DNA of 64,000 nt, from assembly GCA_030681645.1 (NCBI GenBank), contig JAUXRX010000007.1, forward strand, positions 186,001 through 250,000, written 5' to 3'. The position numbers and the translations under genes are program-made. Shown here one piece after another: positions 29,336-41,002 of this stretch (its first letter is position 1; each line of letters opens with the position of its first letter). Below the pieces are notes generated by a model. That model did not search any database, was not told the origin of the DNA, and was given only the letters and a program-made list of their open reading frames with translations. This DNA comes from Archangium sp. (lineage in GTDB: Bacteria > Myxococcota > Myxococcia > Myxococcales > Myxococcaceae).

Positions 29336-30445
29336 TCACCGCCCCTTGCCCAGGAAGTCCTTGATGGAGTTGTAGATGCCGTCCTTGTCGGCGATCTCCG
29401 AGAGGCTCACCTTCTCGTTGCCGCCGAGGTGCTCCCGCAGATCCTTGATGAACTGGCCCGAGCCGTACGGCGACTCGACCTGTCCGTACGCGAACTGGTT
29501 CACGTCGCCGAGCATGTCGGTCTTCAAGATGTCGATGCACTGCCGCGTGTCGTCGGCCGACCAGTTGTCGCCGTCGGAGAAGTGGAACGGGTAGATGTTC
29601 CACGAGCTCGCCGGGTAGTCGGCCTTGATGATGTCCCGGCACAGCTTGTACGCGCTCGAGATCATCGTTCCGCCCGACTCGCGGGTGTGGAAGAAGGTCT
29701 CGCGATCGACCTCACGCGCCACGGCGTCGTGAATGATGAAGCGCGTCTCGACGCCCTTGTATTGATGCTTGAGCCACGTATCGAGCCAGAAGCTCTCGAT
29801 GCGCACGATCTCCTTCTGCTCGTCACCCATCGAGCCCGACACGTCCATCATGTAGATGATGACCGCGTTGGTCTCCGGCAGGTTCTCGAGCTTGAAGGTG
29901 CGGTACCGCACGTCCTGCTTGATGGGGATGATGATGGGCGCGTCCGGGTTGTACGTGCCCATGCCGATCTGCCGCTTCAGCGCTTCCTTGAAGGTGCGCT
30001 TGAAGTGACGCAGCGACTGCGGGCCGACCGTGTTGATGCCGGTGTACTTGATGCGCGTGGTGACGATCTTCTCGCTGCCGCGGTGCTCGATGTTCGGCAG
30101 CTGCAGCTCTTCCCCGAGGATCGCCGCCAGCTCATCGAGGGAGACGTCGACCTCGAGCACGTGCTGGCCTTCGCCTTCGCCCGCCTTGCCCGAGCCGTCG
30201 CCGGGCTGCTGCGGCCCCTGGCCGATCTGATCGCCCGGGTTGCCTTCGCCCTGGCCCACGCCGCCCTGCCGTGAGCCGTGCTTGAAGTGAGGCACGTCGA
30301 TGAACGGCACGGGGATGGAGACGAACTCCTTCCCCTTCTTGCCGATCATCTCGCCCTGCTGAACGTACTTCTTGAGGTTCTGTTTGATCTTCCCGCGGAC
30401 GATCGCCTTGAACCGGCTGTGATCCTGATCGATGCGCAGGGCCAC
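29336..30445 (-). CDS. YeaH/YhbH (DUF444) VWA-domain protein
   Basis: A 369-residue cytoplasmic protein of the YeaH/DUF444 family, which works with PrkA. The N-terminus [27 protein letters not shown] is the family signature. A Gly/Gln-rich linker (about 60-95) precedes a VWA-like domain with the MIDAS DxSGSMG in [18 protein letters not shown] (Asp201-Ser205). [18 protein letters not shown] and [11 protein letters not shown] are also typical. It lies 4 bp after prkA and 1 bp before the zinc-ribbon gene. Family knowledge links the pair to phosphorylation under stress; the target is unknown. Confidence 0.93.
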   Translation of the reverse strand: MALRIDQDHSRFKAIVRGKIKQNLKKYVQQGEMIGKKGKEFVSIPVPFIDVPHFKHGSRQGGVGQGEGNPGDQIGQGPQQPGDGSGKAGEGEGQHVLEVDVSLDELAAILGEELQLPNIEHRGSEKIVTTRIKYTGINTVGPQSLRHFKRTFKEALKRQIGMGTYNPDAPIIIPIKQDVRYRTFKLENLPETNAVIIYMMDVSGSMGDEQKEIVRIESFWLDTWLKHQYKGVETRFIIHDAVAREVDRETFFHTRESGGTMISSAYKLCRDIIKADYPASSWNIYPFHFSDGDNWSADDTRQCIDILKTDMLGDVNQFAYGQVESPYGSGQFIKDLREHLGGNEKVSLSEIADKDGIYNSIKDFLGKGR

Positions 30446-30449
30446 TTCG

Positions 30450-32513
<2,064 letters not shown>

Positions 32514-32619
32514 TGTCTTGGTGGGTCCCTTGCCCATGTGCGCCGAATTGATCGGTCTCCCCCGCCGCGGGTTCGGACCGCGGTTGCTGCAGCGGGGCGA
32601 GGAACTGAGGTGAAGCAAA

Positions 32620-32634
32620 GCAGAGGTACTGCCC
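32620..32634 (-). promoter_or_regulatory. Sigma54-like promoter upstream of prkA
   Basis: On the minus strand GGGCAGTACCTCTGC has GG and GC 12 bp apart (consensus TGGCAC-N5-TTGC, with G for T and G for C in the -24 box and C for T in the -12 box). The predicted transcript start is near 32608, giving a leader of about 70-95 nt to prkA. It fits family knowledge that enterobacterial yeaGH is sigma54-controlled. Confidence 0.38.
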
Positions 32635-32645
32635 TCAGGTACACG

Positions 32646-34277
32646 TCAGTCTGACACCCACACTGCCCGAAGGTCGTACCAGAGCACCGAAGGCTGCAAG
32701 CCGTGCACGCGCTTCTTCGCGGCGTCGAGCGACTGGCGCGTGGTCATGAAGAGGTAAGGCTGGTCCGCGTAGAGCTTTCCGTGCAGCGCCTGCTCGAGCT
32801 GGTGGCGCTTTGCCTCGTCGAACTCCACCCGCACCTGCTCGATCAGTCGGTCCACTTCAGGGTTCGAGTAGCCGATCCAGTTCGAGCCGCCGTCGATCTG
32901 GCTCGAGTGGAACATCGGGTAGAGATCCTGCTCGCGATCGAACTCGGTCCACAGCCGGCTCACCACGTCGAAGTCGCGCTTCTGCACGCGCGCCGAGAGT
33001 GACGAGGTCTCGACCTTCTCGATCTGCACCTCGACGCCCACGGGCTTGAGCTGCTCCTGCAGCATCGGCACCAGCTTGCCCAGCCGCACCTGCGTCGAGG
33101 GCAGGAGGAAGGTGAAGCGCAGCGGCACGCCGTCGCGCTCGAGCACCCCGTCGTCGTCGCTGTCCTCGAAGCCGGCGTCGGCCAGCAGGGCGCGCGCGGT
33201 GTCGGGCGAGAAGGCGAACGGCTGCACGCCGGGATCACACGAGCCGCCGCCGCGGAAGTAGGGGCAGGTGGTGGGCAGCTCGAGATCGAGGTCGACGATC
33301 TTCGTGATCAGCTTCGTGTCGTAGAGATGCGCCAGCGCCCGCCGGACCCGCACGTCGGCGAAGAACGGCCGCGCCTCGTTCCACGCGATGTACGAGTAGC
33401 TGTTGTCGAGGCTCTTGATGCGGTTCCAGTCGCGCCGGGCCCAGCCGCTCTTCGGGTCCTCGAGGCTGCGCCAGAACGCGGGCGTGATGCTGGTCATCAG
33501 GTCGAACTCGCCCCGCTCGAACATCGCCCCGGCGGCGGTGTGGTCCTTCACGAAGCGGAAGACGATGCGCTCGAGGTACGCCGCGCCGCCGGGCCGCCGC
33601 GCCAGCGTGAGCGCCTGGCCGCGGTCCCACTTCTCGATCACGAACGGGCCCGTGCCGATGGGTTGGATCTTCCCCCAGTCTCCCGCCAGCTCCTTCGCCG
33701 AGAGAATGGGCAGCCGCGCGAGCGCCCGCAGCGCGAAGGGTGAGGGCTTGCTCCAGGTGAGCTGAACGCGGCCGTCCTCGAGCGCCTTCCAGCTGCCCAG
33801 CGCCGAGAACTCGCCGCGGATCGCTCCCGTGGGCCGCTTCGGATCCATCATGGCGTCGAAGGTGGCGATCACGTCGGCCGCGGTGAGGGGCGTGCCGTTG
33901 GAGAAGGTGGTCTTGCGCAGGGTGAAGGTGCTGACCGTGTGGTCGTCGCTCTCCTTCCACTCCGCCGCGAGCTCGGGCTTCAGCGTCGCGTCGTCCGCCG
34001 CCGCCGCGAGCAGCGTCTGCGTCACCAGCCGGTTCGTCATCCGGCTCACCCAGCTGTCGCGGCAGCTGTCGGCGAGGTGGTTGAGACAGCCGGGCTCGTT
34101 CATCACCCGCACCGCGAGCGTGCCGCCGTCGCGCGGCGCTCCGCGCTCGACGGGCAGGCGGCCCTCGAGCCACTCGGGCGAGACGGGAGGAGGTGGAGGC
34201 GCGACGGCCGCGTCAGCTGCGCTCGAGGAGCGGCAGCCCAGCCAGGCCAGGCAGCAGAGGAGGGTGAGGGTCCGCAC
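32646..34277 (-). CDS. ABC-type peptide-binding lipoprotein (SBP_bac_5 family)
   Basis: A 543-residue extracytoplasmic solute-binding protein for peptides or similar substrates. The signal MRTLTLLCCLAWLGC has an LGC lipobox. Family blocks include the domain-I segment DDATLKPELAAEWKESDD, FTLRKTTFSNGTPLTAADVIATFDAMMDP, IGTGPFVIEKWDRGQALTLARRPGG, FFADVRVRRALAHLYD and the C-terminal MFHSSQIDGGSNWIGYSNPEVDRLIEQ. No permease or ATPase gene is beside it, so it is an orphan binding protein in this window. It is 79 bp downstream of the papain-like gene and followed by prkA after 132 bp; the stop of this gene is next to the prkA promoter region. Confidence 0.9.
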   Translation of the reverse strand: MRTLTLLCCLAWLGCRSSSAADAAVAPPPPPVSPEWLEGRLPVERGAPRDGGTLAVRVMNEPGCLNHLADSCRDSWVSRMTNRLVTQTLLAAAADDATLKPELAAEWKESDDHTVSTFTLRKTTFSNGTPLTAADVIATFDAMMDPKRPTGAIRGEFSALGSWKALEDGRVQLTWSKPSPFALRALARLPILSAKELAGDWGKIQPIGTGPFVIEKWDRGQALTLARRPGGAAYLERIVFRFVKDHTAAGAMFERGEFDLMTSITPAFWRSLEDPKSGWARRDWNRIKSLDNSYSYIAWNEARPFFADVRVRRALAHLYDTKLITKIVDLDLELPTTCPYFRGGGSCDPGVQPFAFSPDTARALLADAGFEDSDDDGVLERDGVPLRFTFLLPSTQVRLGKLVPMLQEQLKPVGVEVQIEKVETSSLSARVQKRDFDVVSRLWTEFDREQDLYPMFHSSQIDGGSNWIGYSNPEVDRLIEQVRVEFDEAKRHQLEQALHGKLYADQPYLFMTTRQSLDAAKKRVHGLQPSVLWYDLRAVWVSD

Positions 34278-34297
34278 GAGCCCGAGGTTACCCGCAA

Positions 34298-34352
34298 CCT
34301 CTCCCTGCGGAAGCGGGGAGAGGTCGGCTACGGGCGGCCGGGTGAGGGGCGC
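34298..34352. repeat. Dispersed intergenic repeat, family A, copy 5 (expanded)
   Basis: It lies between the papain-like gene and the SBP gene, both on the minus strand. CTCTCCCTGCGG and GCGGGGAGAGG form the stem. The arm is interrupted by CGGCTACGGGCGG before GGTGAGGGGC, a variant not seen in copies 2 and 7. Confidence 0.65.
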
Positions 34353-34356
34353 TTCG

Positions 34357-35739
34357 CTAGACGATGTTCAGATCGCGCGGCGCGTTGATGGCCATCACGA
34401 ACTTCGGGAACTGCTGCTCAGGCATCGAGCGGAGCACTCCGTACGGATCGCGGAAGTACACCCGCTCGTCCTTGATCCGCTCGAACGTCACCGCGTGGTT
34501 GAAGTCGCCCTGGTCGATCTGGAGGATGATCGGCCGGTTCTGCGCGCCGCGCGTGTCGTACTCGCGCAGGTTCTCGAGCGCCTTCGCCCCCTCGGCCTCG
34601 CTGAGGAAGTTCTTCGACTCGTAGTTGACCCCGAAGAGCTGCCGGAGCACCTGCGTCTGCTGCGCCGGCTTGAGGCCGCGCTGCTCTGCGCCCGTGGCGG
34701 TGTTCACCGACTTGCCCGCGTAGGGGTCGAACTGGCCATCGCGCCCGTTGCCGAACTCCATCGCGGCGGTCTGGAAGATCGCGTCGCTCACCGAGCGGCC
34801 ATCGCGCGCTCCCGCGTCACCGGTCTCGAGCTCGAGGTACGAGCCGCCGCGCATCTTCGCGCGCCCGTCGGGGCCGGTCAGATCGGCGAGGAGGCGGGCG
34901 TACTCGGCGGGCTCGTCGGTGACGAGCTCGAACTGCATCGAGGTCACCGTGCACGTGGGCGCGTCGCCCTGGTCGATGCGGTTCGGGTTGACGAGGCCGC
35001 GCAGGCAGGCCGTGAGCAGCTCGCCCTTCGTGGTGTCTGAGGCCACCTTCGGGTTGAGCGGCTGCGTGGCCAGGCGGGCGAGGTTGGCCAGCGCCGAGTC
35101 ACCCTTGCTGTCGACGGTGGTGAGCACCTCGCGGCTCTTCTCGAGCAGCGCGCCCACGAGGCTGGCCGTCTCCTTCGTGGCCCCGCGCAGCAGGCTGTCG
35201 ACCTGCCCGAGCTGGGTCTTCGACAGGCCCAGGGTCTTCGCGTACGCCGCCACCTGCGAGGGCACCGACGCGCTGCCCTTCAAGAAGCTCGGCGTCTCCA
35301 GCCGCTCGTAGATCGCGTCGCGCAGGGCGAGGCCGTCTTCGGTGTCGTTGCGGCCCACCAGCGAATCGAGCATCGCCTCGTAGTTCCCGCCGACCCCGTC
35401 ATCCGCCACGCCACCCTTGGTGGTGCGGCCCACGCCGTCGTCCGCCACGCCGTTGATGGTCTTGCGGCCCACGCCGTCGTCGGCGACGCCGTTGATGGTC
35501 TTGCGGCCCACCCCGTCGTCAGCCACGCCGTTCTTGATGCGGCGGCCCACGCTGTCATCGGGCACGCCGTCGCGCTTCGGCGACGGGCGACCTTCGAACG
35601 TGCTGGTGGCCTTGAAGCCCGCGTTGGGGAGGGGAAGAGAGGGCGTCGCGACGACCTGCGGCTTCACGGGGGCAGCCGGCGTGGTCGTCGGAAGACGGAC
35701 GGTCGATGCGCCAGTTCGGAACTTCGGATCGATGGGCAT
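34357..35739 (-). CDS. Papain-like (C39-type pattern) protein with 13-residue tandem repeats
   Basis: A 460-residue protein with no signal peptide. Residues 1-56 are Pro/Thr-rich. Residues 57-117 hold 13-residue tandem repeats (RKTINGVADDGVG). Residues 118-240 are helical. The C-terminal domain has a papain-fold catalytic pattern: Gln257 and Cys263 in IDQGDAPTCTVTSMQ, His415 in GDFNHAVTFERI, and Asp431 in VYFRDPYG, in the order Q-C-H-D. DPYG after the His is typical of C39-like peptidases and related toxins. An exported or self-processing effector is a reasonable idea, but no secretion gene is adjacent. The start is ATG 35739. It is divergent from the kinase gene across 88 bp. Confidence 0.7.
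   Translation of the reverse strand: MPIDPKFRTGASTVRLPTTTPAAPVKPQVVATPSLPLPNAGFKATSTFEGRPSPKRDGVPDDSVGRRIKNGVADDGVGRKTINGVADDGVGRKTINGVADDGVGRTTKGGVADDGVGGNYEAMLDSLVGRNDTEDGLALRDAIYERLETPSFLKGSASVPSQVAAYAKTLGLSKTQLGQVDSLLRGATKETASLVGALLEKSREVLTTVDSKGDSALANLARLATQPLNPKVASDTTKGELLTACLRGLVNPNRIDQGDAPTCTVTSMQFELVTDEPAEYARLLADLTGPDGRAKMRGGSYLELETGDAGARDGRSVSDAIFQTAAMEFGNGRDGQFDPYAGKSVNTATGAEQRGLKPAQQTQVLRQLFGVNYESKNFLSEAEGAKALENLREYDTRGAQNRPIILQIDQGDFNHAVTFERIKDERVYFRDPYGVLRSMPEQQFPKFVMAINAPRDLNIV
35389..35571 (-). repeat. 39-bp tandem repeat coding for 13-residue units
   Basis: About four and two-thirds copies of a 39-bp unit lie in frame within the papain-like gene. The units share GVADDGVG and vary in the linker (RRIKN, RKTIN, RKTIN, RTTKG; the first unit reads GVPDDSVG). 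Two adjacent units are identical at protein level, which implies recent duplication or contraction by slippage or recombination. DD-G turns resemble the calcium-binding turns of repeat toxins, but the GGxGxDxx nonapeptide is absent. Confidence 0.9.
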
Positions 35740-35827
35740 GTTGCTTACATTGTCTCACGGGCGAGCCGATTGTTGCGGCGTCAAAAAAGACCGTGAAACC
35801 GTTGTTTTCCCGCTAGCTTACGTGGCG

Positions 35828-38800
35828 ATGGCCGAGCCGTTTGGACGCTACACGCTCATCAAGCGCCTCGGGGCCGGCGGCATGGGTGAGGTGTTCCTCG
35901 CCCGCGCCGAGGGCTCCGATCAGGAGCTCGTGCTCAAGCGCATCCTCCCGCACCTCACCGAGAACCCGCGCTTCCTTCGTCTCTTCCTCGACGAGACGCG
36001 CATCGCCTCGCGCCTGGTGCACCCCAACATCGCCCGCATCCACGAGCTCGGAGAGGTCGAGGGCACCTGGTTCGTGGCGATGGAGCTGGTGGCGGGGAAG
36101 GACCTGCGCGATCTGCTCAAGCGCGCCCGCGAGCAGGGCCACCACATGCCGCTCGAGGTCGCGCTGGGCATCGCCGTGGCCATCGCGCGTGGCCTCTCGC
36201 ACGCCCACGCCGCCACCGATTCGCAGGGGCGCTCGTTGCACGTGGTGCACCGCGACGTGTCGCCGCACAACATCCTCATCGGGCGCAACGGTGACGTGAA
36301 GCTGATCGACTTCGGCGTGGCCAAGGCCGCGAACAAGTCGGTGCAGACCGGCACCGGCATCCTCAAGGGCAAGTTCCCGTACATGGCGCCCGAGCAGGCG
36401 CACGCGAAGCCCGTCGATCCGCGCACCGACGTCTTCGCGCTGGGCATCGTGCTGTGGGAGATGATCTGCGCGCGCTACCTCTTCCGCGGCAAGACCGACG
36501 CCGTCACCCTCAAGCTGGTGCGCGACGCGAGCGTGCCGGTGCCGTCATCGCTGCGTGATGACGTGCCCGAGGCGCTCGACCGGGTGGTGCTCAAGGCGCT
36601 GAAGAAGGAGCCGCGCGATCGCTACCCCACCGCCGAGGCCTTCCGCGAGGCGCTCTCGACGATCCTGGCGGGGCTGCCGCCGCCCGACATCGAGAAGTGG
36701 TTGAAGGAGTACGACGACGTCCCCGGCCTCGACGACGAGGCCGACTCGGGGAGCTTCCAGCTCGAATCGCCCAGCGACAGCTCGACCCAGCTCGAGAGCA
36801 ACGAAGCGGAGACCGTCGCCGAGAACCCGAGCCGCGCCACCAACCCGGTGCGCCAGCGCCCCCGCCTCGACAGCAAGGACTCGAGCGACGAGAAGGCGCT
36901 CGATCAGCTCAAGCAGCTCCTCACCCAGGTCTCCGGCCGGCCCACCAACATCGGGCCGCAGGCGACGACCTTCGTCGGCCGCGTCGCCGAGCTCGCAGAC
37001 CTCCACCAGCTCTTCCGCCAGGGCGCGCGGTTGCTCACGCTGCTCGGCCCCGGTGGCACCGGGAAGACGCGCCTCTCGCTGCAGTTCGGCTCGCAGCTGG
37101 TCACCCACTTCCAGGCGGTCAACGAGAAGGGCCGGCGTCGCGGCGGCGTCTGGTTCTGCGATCTCACCGAAGCGCGCGACAAGGACGGGGTCTGCGCCGC
37201 CGTCGCGCGGGCCCTGGGCGTGCCGCTGATGCCCAACGATCCGATCAAGCAGCTCGGCCACGCGATCCTCGCGCGCGGCGAGACCCTGCTCGTGCTCGAC
37301 AACTTCGAGCAGGTGGTCGGCGTGGCCGGGGCGACCCTGGGGGAATGGATGAAGCTGGCGCCCCAGGCCCGCTTCGTCGTCACCTCGCGCGAGCTGCTGC
37401 GCGTCGCGGAAGAGACGGTCTTCGAGGTGCCCCCGCTGCGCATGCCGCGCGAGGCCCGCGACGCCCGCTCTGCCGAGGCCGTGCAGCTCTTCATCGAGCG
37501 TTCCCGCGCGGTGCGGCCGGCCTGGGAGCCTTCCGAGACCGAGCTCGTCGCCATCTCGGAGATCGTCCGCCAGCTCGACGGCATGCCGCTGGCGATCGAG
37601 CTCGCCGCCGGGCGGATGTCGGTGCTCAGCCCCGCCCAGCTGGTGCAGCGCCTGCCCCGCCGCTTCGACGTGCTGGTGCAGAAGGGCGGCGCCGTCGATC
37701 GCCAGGCGACCCTGCGCGGGGCCATCGACTGGTCGTGGAACAACCTCTCGCCGGCCGAGGCCTCGGCGCTGGCCCAGCTCTCGGTGTTCCGCGGGGGCTT
37801 CGCCGCCGAGGCGGTCGACGCGGTGGTCTCGTTGCCGGGCGGGGAGGGCGCACCGCTCGAGGCGCTGATGACCTTGCGCTCGAAGTCGCTGGTGCGCGCG
37901 TACTTCCCCACCGGGGACGAAGGGCAGACGCGCTTCGGCCTGTACGAGAGCATTCGAGAGTACGCGCGCGAGAAGCTCGAGAGCCGGCCCGAGCACGCCC
38001 AGGTGCTGGTGCGGCACACGAAGTACTTCCTCGAGCTGGGCACGAAGCTCGCCTCGGGCGCGGAGAGCAGCAAGGCCCAGCTCGACAACCTCGATCTCGA
38101 GCGGGAGAACCTCAACTCGGTGTTCCAGCGCGCGCTCGAGGCGAACGATTCGCCCGCCGCGCTCACCGCGGTGCTCGCGCTCGATCCGCTGCTCACCATG
38201 CGCGGGCCGTTCGGCGTTCACCTGCAGATGCTCGACGCCGTGGTGAGCCGGCTCGACGAGTTCCCGAAGCTGCGCACCGCCGCGCTCGAGTCCCGCAGCC
38301 GCGCGCGCCTCGCCCGCGGGCGCGCGATCGACGCCCAGAGCGATCTGCTCGAGGCCAACGCGCTGGCCGTGGCCGCCGGAGATCGCAACACGCAGGGCCG
38401 CATCGCCATGCTGCTGGCCACGGTCGAGCGGCAGCAGGGGCAGCGCAAGGAAGCGCGGCAGAGCCTCAACCGCGGCCTCGAGCTGCTGCGGGCCGTCGGC
38501 GACCTGCGCATGGAAGGCCGCACCGTCAGCAACCTGGGCGTGCTCCAGCACGAGCTGGGCGAAGAAGAGGTCGCGCTCGAGACCTACAACCGCGCCCTCG
38601 AGATCCACCGGGCCGCGGGCGATCGCCGCTACGAGGGCATCACCCTCGCCAACCTGGGCGTGCTGCAGCAGGCGCTCGGGTTGCTCAAGCAGGCGCGGGC
38701 GAACTACCAGGCGGCGCTGGGCATTCACCGCGAGCTGGGCAGCCGCAGGTCCGAGGGCATCAGCCACATCAACCTGGGCGATCTCGCCGCCGAGCTCGAG

Positions 38801-39358
38801 CAGCCGGGCCAGGCCCTGGCGCACTACGAGAGCGCGCTCGAGATTCTCCGCGACGTGGGCGCGCGGCGCTTCGAGGGGATCGCGCTGTCGTCGCTCGGCT
38901 CGTTGCACCTGCAGTACGGCGAATACGACGACGCGATGCGCCGGTTGCCCGAGGCGATCGACGTGCTCCGCGAGGTGGGCGACGTTCGCTACACGGGCCT
39001 CACCCTGGGAATCCGCGCGGCGGCGATGGCGCTGCTGGGCGAGCTCGAGGCCGCCGAGGAGGACATGGCCGAGGCGACCCGCCTGCTGACCGACGTGGGC
39101 GATCTCTCGTTCCTCGACGCGCTCGATCTCTACCGCGCGCACCTCGAGCTGGGTCACGCCCTGCGCACGGGGTCCGAGCACCAGGCTGCCGTGCTCGACG
39201 AGCGCATCTTGAAGCGCATCGCGCACGTCGAGCGGCCCGGCGCGGCTGACGAGGCGCACCCCGCGGGCACTCCGTCGCCCGCCGAACGGTCCGAGCACGT
39301 GCGCGCGGCGCTGCGATCGCTGCGCGGCGCGCTGCAAGACAACGGTCGCGAGGGATGA
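35828..39358 (+). CDS. Ser/Thr protein kinase fused to STAND-type ATPase and TPR tail
   Basis: A 1176-residue signalling protein. Residues 8-280 are an eukaryote-like kinase: glycine loop GAGGMGEV, Lys37 in LVLKRI, HRD141-143 in [13 protein letters not shown]161-163 and an APE-like MAPEQ. Ser replaces Lys in HRDxK, common in myxobacterial kinases. An acidic linker follows. Residues 382-700 form an AfsR/MalT-like ATPase: [10 protein letters not shown], Walker A GPGGTGKT (407-414), [31 protein letters not shown] and a winged-helix-like block ([27 protein letters not shown]). From about 760 there are TPR repeats, such as [23 protein letters not shown]. No DNA-binding SARP or LuxR domain is visible. 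Start ATG 35828 is set by the kinase fold. Confidence 0.92.
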   Translation: MAEPFGRYTLIKRLGAGGMGEVFLARAEGSDQELVLKRILPHLTENPRFLRLFLDETRIASRLVHPNIARIHELGEVEGTWFVAMELVAGKDLRDLLKRAREQGHHMPLEVALGIAVAIARGLSHAHAATDSQGRSLHVVHRDVSPHNILIGRNGDVKLIDFGVAKAANKSVQTGTGILKGKFPYMAPEQAHAKPVDPRTDVFALGIVLWEMICARYLFRGKTDAVTLKLVRDASVPVPSSLRDDVPEALDRVVLKALKKEPRDRYPTAEAFREALSTILAGLPPPDIEKWLKEYDDVPGLDDEADSGSFQLESPSDSSTQLESNEAETVAENPSRATNPVRQRPRLDSKDSSDEKALDQLKQLLTQVSGRPTNIGPQATTFVGRVAELADLHQLFRQGARLLTLLGPGGTGKTRLSLQFGSQLVTHFQAVNEKGRRRGGVWFCDLTEARDKDGVCAAVARALGVPLMPNDPIKQLGHAILARGETLLVLDNFEQVVGVAGATLGEWMKLAPQARFVVTSRELLRVAEETVFEVPPLRMPREARDARSAEAVQLFIERSRAVRPAWEPSETELVAISEIVRQLDGMPLAIELAAGRMSVLSPAQLVQRLPRRFDVLVQKGGAVDRQATLRGAIDWSWNNLSPAEASALAQLSVFRGGFAAEAVDAVVSLPGGEGAPLEALMTLRSKSLVRAYFPTGDEGQTRFGLYESIREYAREKLESRPEHAQVLVRHTKYFLELGTKLASGAESSKAQLDNLDLERENLNSVFQRALEANDSPAALTAVLALDPLLTMRGPFGVHLQMLDAVVSRLDEFPKLRTAALESRSRARLARGRAIDAQSDLLEANALAVAAGDRNTQGRIAMLLATVERQQGQRKEARQSLNRGLELLRAVGDLRMEGRTVSNLGVLQHELGEEEVALETYNRALEIHRAAGDRRYEGITLANLGVLQQALGLLKQARANYQAALGIHRELGSRRSEGISHINLGDLAAELEQPGQALAHYESALEILRDVGARRFEGIALSSLGSLHLQYGEYDDAMRRLPEAIDVLREVGDVRYTGLTLGIRAAAMALLGELEAAEEDMAEATRLLTDVGDLSFLDALDLYRAHLELGHALRTGSEHQAAVLDERILKRIAHVERPGAADEAHPAGTPSPAERSEHVRAALRSLRGALQDNGREG

Positions 39359-39385
39359 TGCGGGGCGTGTGGCTGGCGCTGGTGT

Positions 39386-39476
39386 CTCCCTCTCCCTGCG
39401 CCCGCGGGGGAAGCCGATCGCCGAAGCGCCCCTCACCCGGCCTGCGGTCGGCCTCTCCGCGCTGCGCAGAGAGAGG
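39386..39476. repeat. Dispersed repeat, family A, copy 6 (two half-elements)
   Basis: Two half-copies face each other: CTCCCTCTCCCTGCGCCCGC near 39386-39411 and, inverted, GCCCCTCACCCGGCCTGCGG to GAGAGAGG at 39428-39476. Together they could form a longer stem. They lie after the kinase gene stop, in the 160-bp gap before the glycosyltransferase-like gene. Confidence 0.6.
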
Positions 39477-39518
39477 TTTCAGGCGAGCCCGAAGCTCTCG
39501 GCTCTCTGGGCGCGCTTC

Positions 39519-40958
39519 ATGTCGGTAGAACCGAGGCGGAGAGCGATTCAGCTGAGCCTGGTCGTGGCGGTGCTGGCGCCGCGGCTCGTCGCGTTCTTCG
39601 TCAACGAGAACCTCGCTGGAGACGCGATCGCCCGCACCTGGCTCGCGCACCGCTGGCTCGAGGCGCCGCACCTGATGACGACGTTCAGCGACGGCTCGAA
39701 GCAGTTCGGGCCGCTGCACCTCTACCTGCTCGCGCTGGCGGAGTTTCTCTGGCCTTCGCTGCTCCACGCGGGCCGGGTGTTGAGCCTGCTCGCGGGTGCG
39801 CTCACCGCGTGGCCGCTGTACGCCTTCACCGCGCGCCGCTTCGGGGCCTCCGCCGCCACCTTTGCGGTGCTGGGCTTCGCGTTCTGGGGCCTGCACATCC
39901 AGTGCTCCACCACCTCGGCGAGTGAGGCGCTCAACCTGCTCCTGGTGATGGGCGCGGTCGCGCTGTTCGACCTCGAGCGCTGGGTGGCTGCGGCGCTGCT
40001 GCTCAACCTCGCCTGCGCGACACGGTTCGACTCGTGGCTGCTCGTTCCGCTCCTCGCCGCGGCTGAGGGCTTTCGACGCCAAAGCGTGCTCGCGGCGGTG
40101 CGCTTCGGCGCCCTTGCCTCGCTCTTCGCGATCGCCTGGCTGGTGGGGAACCAGCTGGGGGAAGGCGACGCGATGTTCCCGCTCCGGTACATCGATCAGT
40201 TTCACCGCGCCTGGTGGCCGAGCGAGGCGAGCGTGTGGGGCGAGTGGACGTACCGCCTCGTCTGCCTGTTCTTCTGGCCCGGGGCGGCGGTCCTGATGCT
40301 GACGCCGCTCTTCGCGATCGCCGGCGTCTCGGGGCTGCGCAAGGCCTGGGTCGAGCGAGCCGGGCTTCGCTGGCTGGTGCTGCTGATTCTGCTGTCCATC
40401 GGGCTCTACACGTTTCGCAGCGTGGTGATGGCGAGCTTCGCGCCGCTCGCGCGCTTCACCATGAAGGAGCTGCTGCTGCTCCTCCCCTTCGCGGGCTGGG
40501 CGCTCGCGGCGATGCGCCCGAGGGTGGCGTGGGGGGCGGTGGCCTTCGCCGCAGTCTGGTGCGTGGCGCTCGCTGCGTACTGCTTCACCCCTGATTCGCG
40601 GTGGTCCTTCACCTTGAGATCGGTCGCCGCCACCTCGCGCCTCGAGCCAGCGCTGCGGGTCACCACCGAGTGGCTTCAGCAGCACCCGGGGGGATTGCTG
40701 GTCGTCGACGAGGATCCGCGGTCGTTCGACGATCTTCCGCTCAGCTACTTCTCGGGGCGGCCTTTCGACGAGCAGCTCCGCCGTCGCTACGAGCGCTACG
40801 ACGAGGCCCTGGGGACCGCCATCCCCCGATGGCTGGTGCTCTTCGACGGAGGGCGGCTGGAGGTCACCCCGCTCGACGCGGAGCACGTGGCGTATCGCGG
40901 CCACCGCTTCGAGCTCCGGCACTCAGCCCGGGTGCGCGTGTTCGAGCGGGTGGAGTGA
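39519..40958 (+). CDS. Polytopic membrane protein, PMT/ArnT-like glycosyltransferase
   Basis: A 479-residue inner-membrane protein with about 10-11 spans and a soluble C-terminal tail (about 395-479). The first loop has NENLAGDAIARTWLAHRWLEAPHLMTTFSDGSKQFGPLHLYLL. The D-A pair after span 1 and the FGPLHLY segment resemble the acidic catalytic loop and the QFGPLH(Y) block of GT39/GT83-type (PMT/ArnT) lipid-linked sugar transferases, which use polyprenyl-phosphate sugar donors. The tail contains DEDPRSFDDLPLSYFSGRPFDEQL. The acceptor is unknown. The start is chosen at MSVEPRRR; a longer frame adds sequence from the upstream repeat. It is the only gene of its kind here, probably in its own unit after the kinase. 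Confidence 0.75.
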   Translation: MSVEPRRRAIQLSLVVAVLAPRLVAFFVNENLAGDAIARTWLAHRWLEAPHLMTTFSDGSKQFGPLHLYLLALAEFLWPSLLHAGRVLSLLAGALTAWPLYAFTARRFGASAATFAVLGFAFWGLHIQCSTTSASEALNLLLVMGAVALFDLERWVAAALLLNLACATRFDSWLLVPLLAAAEGFRRQSVLAAVRFGALASLFAIAWLVGNQLGEGDAMFPLRYIDQFHRAWWPSEASVWGEWTYRLVCLFFWPGAAVLMLTPLFAIAGVSGLRKAWVERAGLRWLVLLILLSIGLYTFRSVVMASFAPLARFTMKELLLLLPFAGWALAAMRPRVAWGAVAFAAVWCVALAAYCFTPDSRWSFTLRSVAATSRLEPALRVTTEWLQQHPGGLLVVDEDPRSFDDLPLSYFSGRPFDEQLRRRYERYDEALGTAIPRWLVLFDGGRLEVTPLDAEHVAYRGHRFELRHSARVRVFERVE

Positions 40959-41002
40959 CCACGACCCCGCTCGGGATGAGCGGGGCCGCCATCGGGCGAA
41001 GG

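Noticed and set aside
35389..35571. CRISPR-like array from 39-bp repeats
   Set aside because: The repeats are contiguous, without spacers, and in frame within a protein-coding gene.
36545..39436. Open frame of 963 codons opposite the kinase gene
   Set aside because: It is antisense to conserved ATPase and TPR blocks; long antisense frames are common at this GC content.
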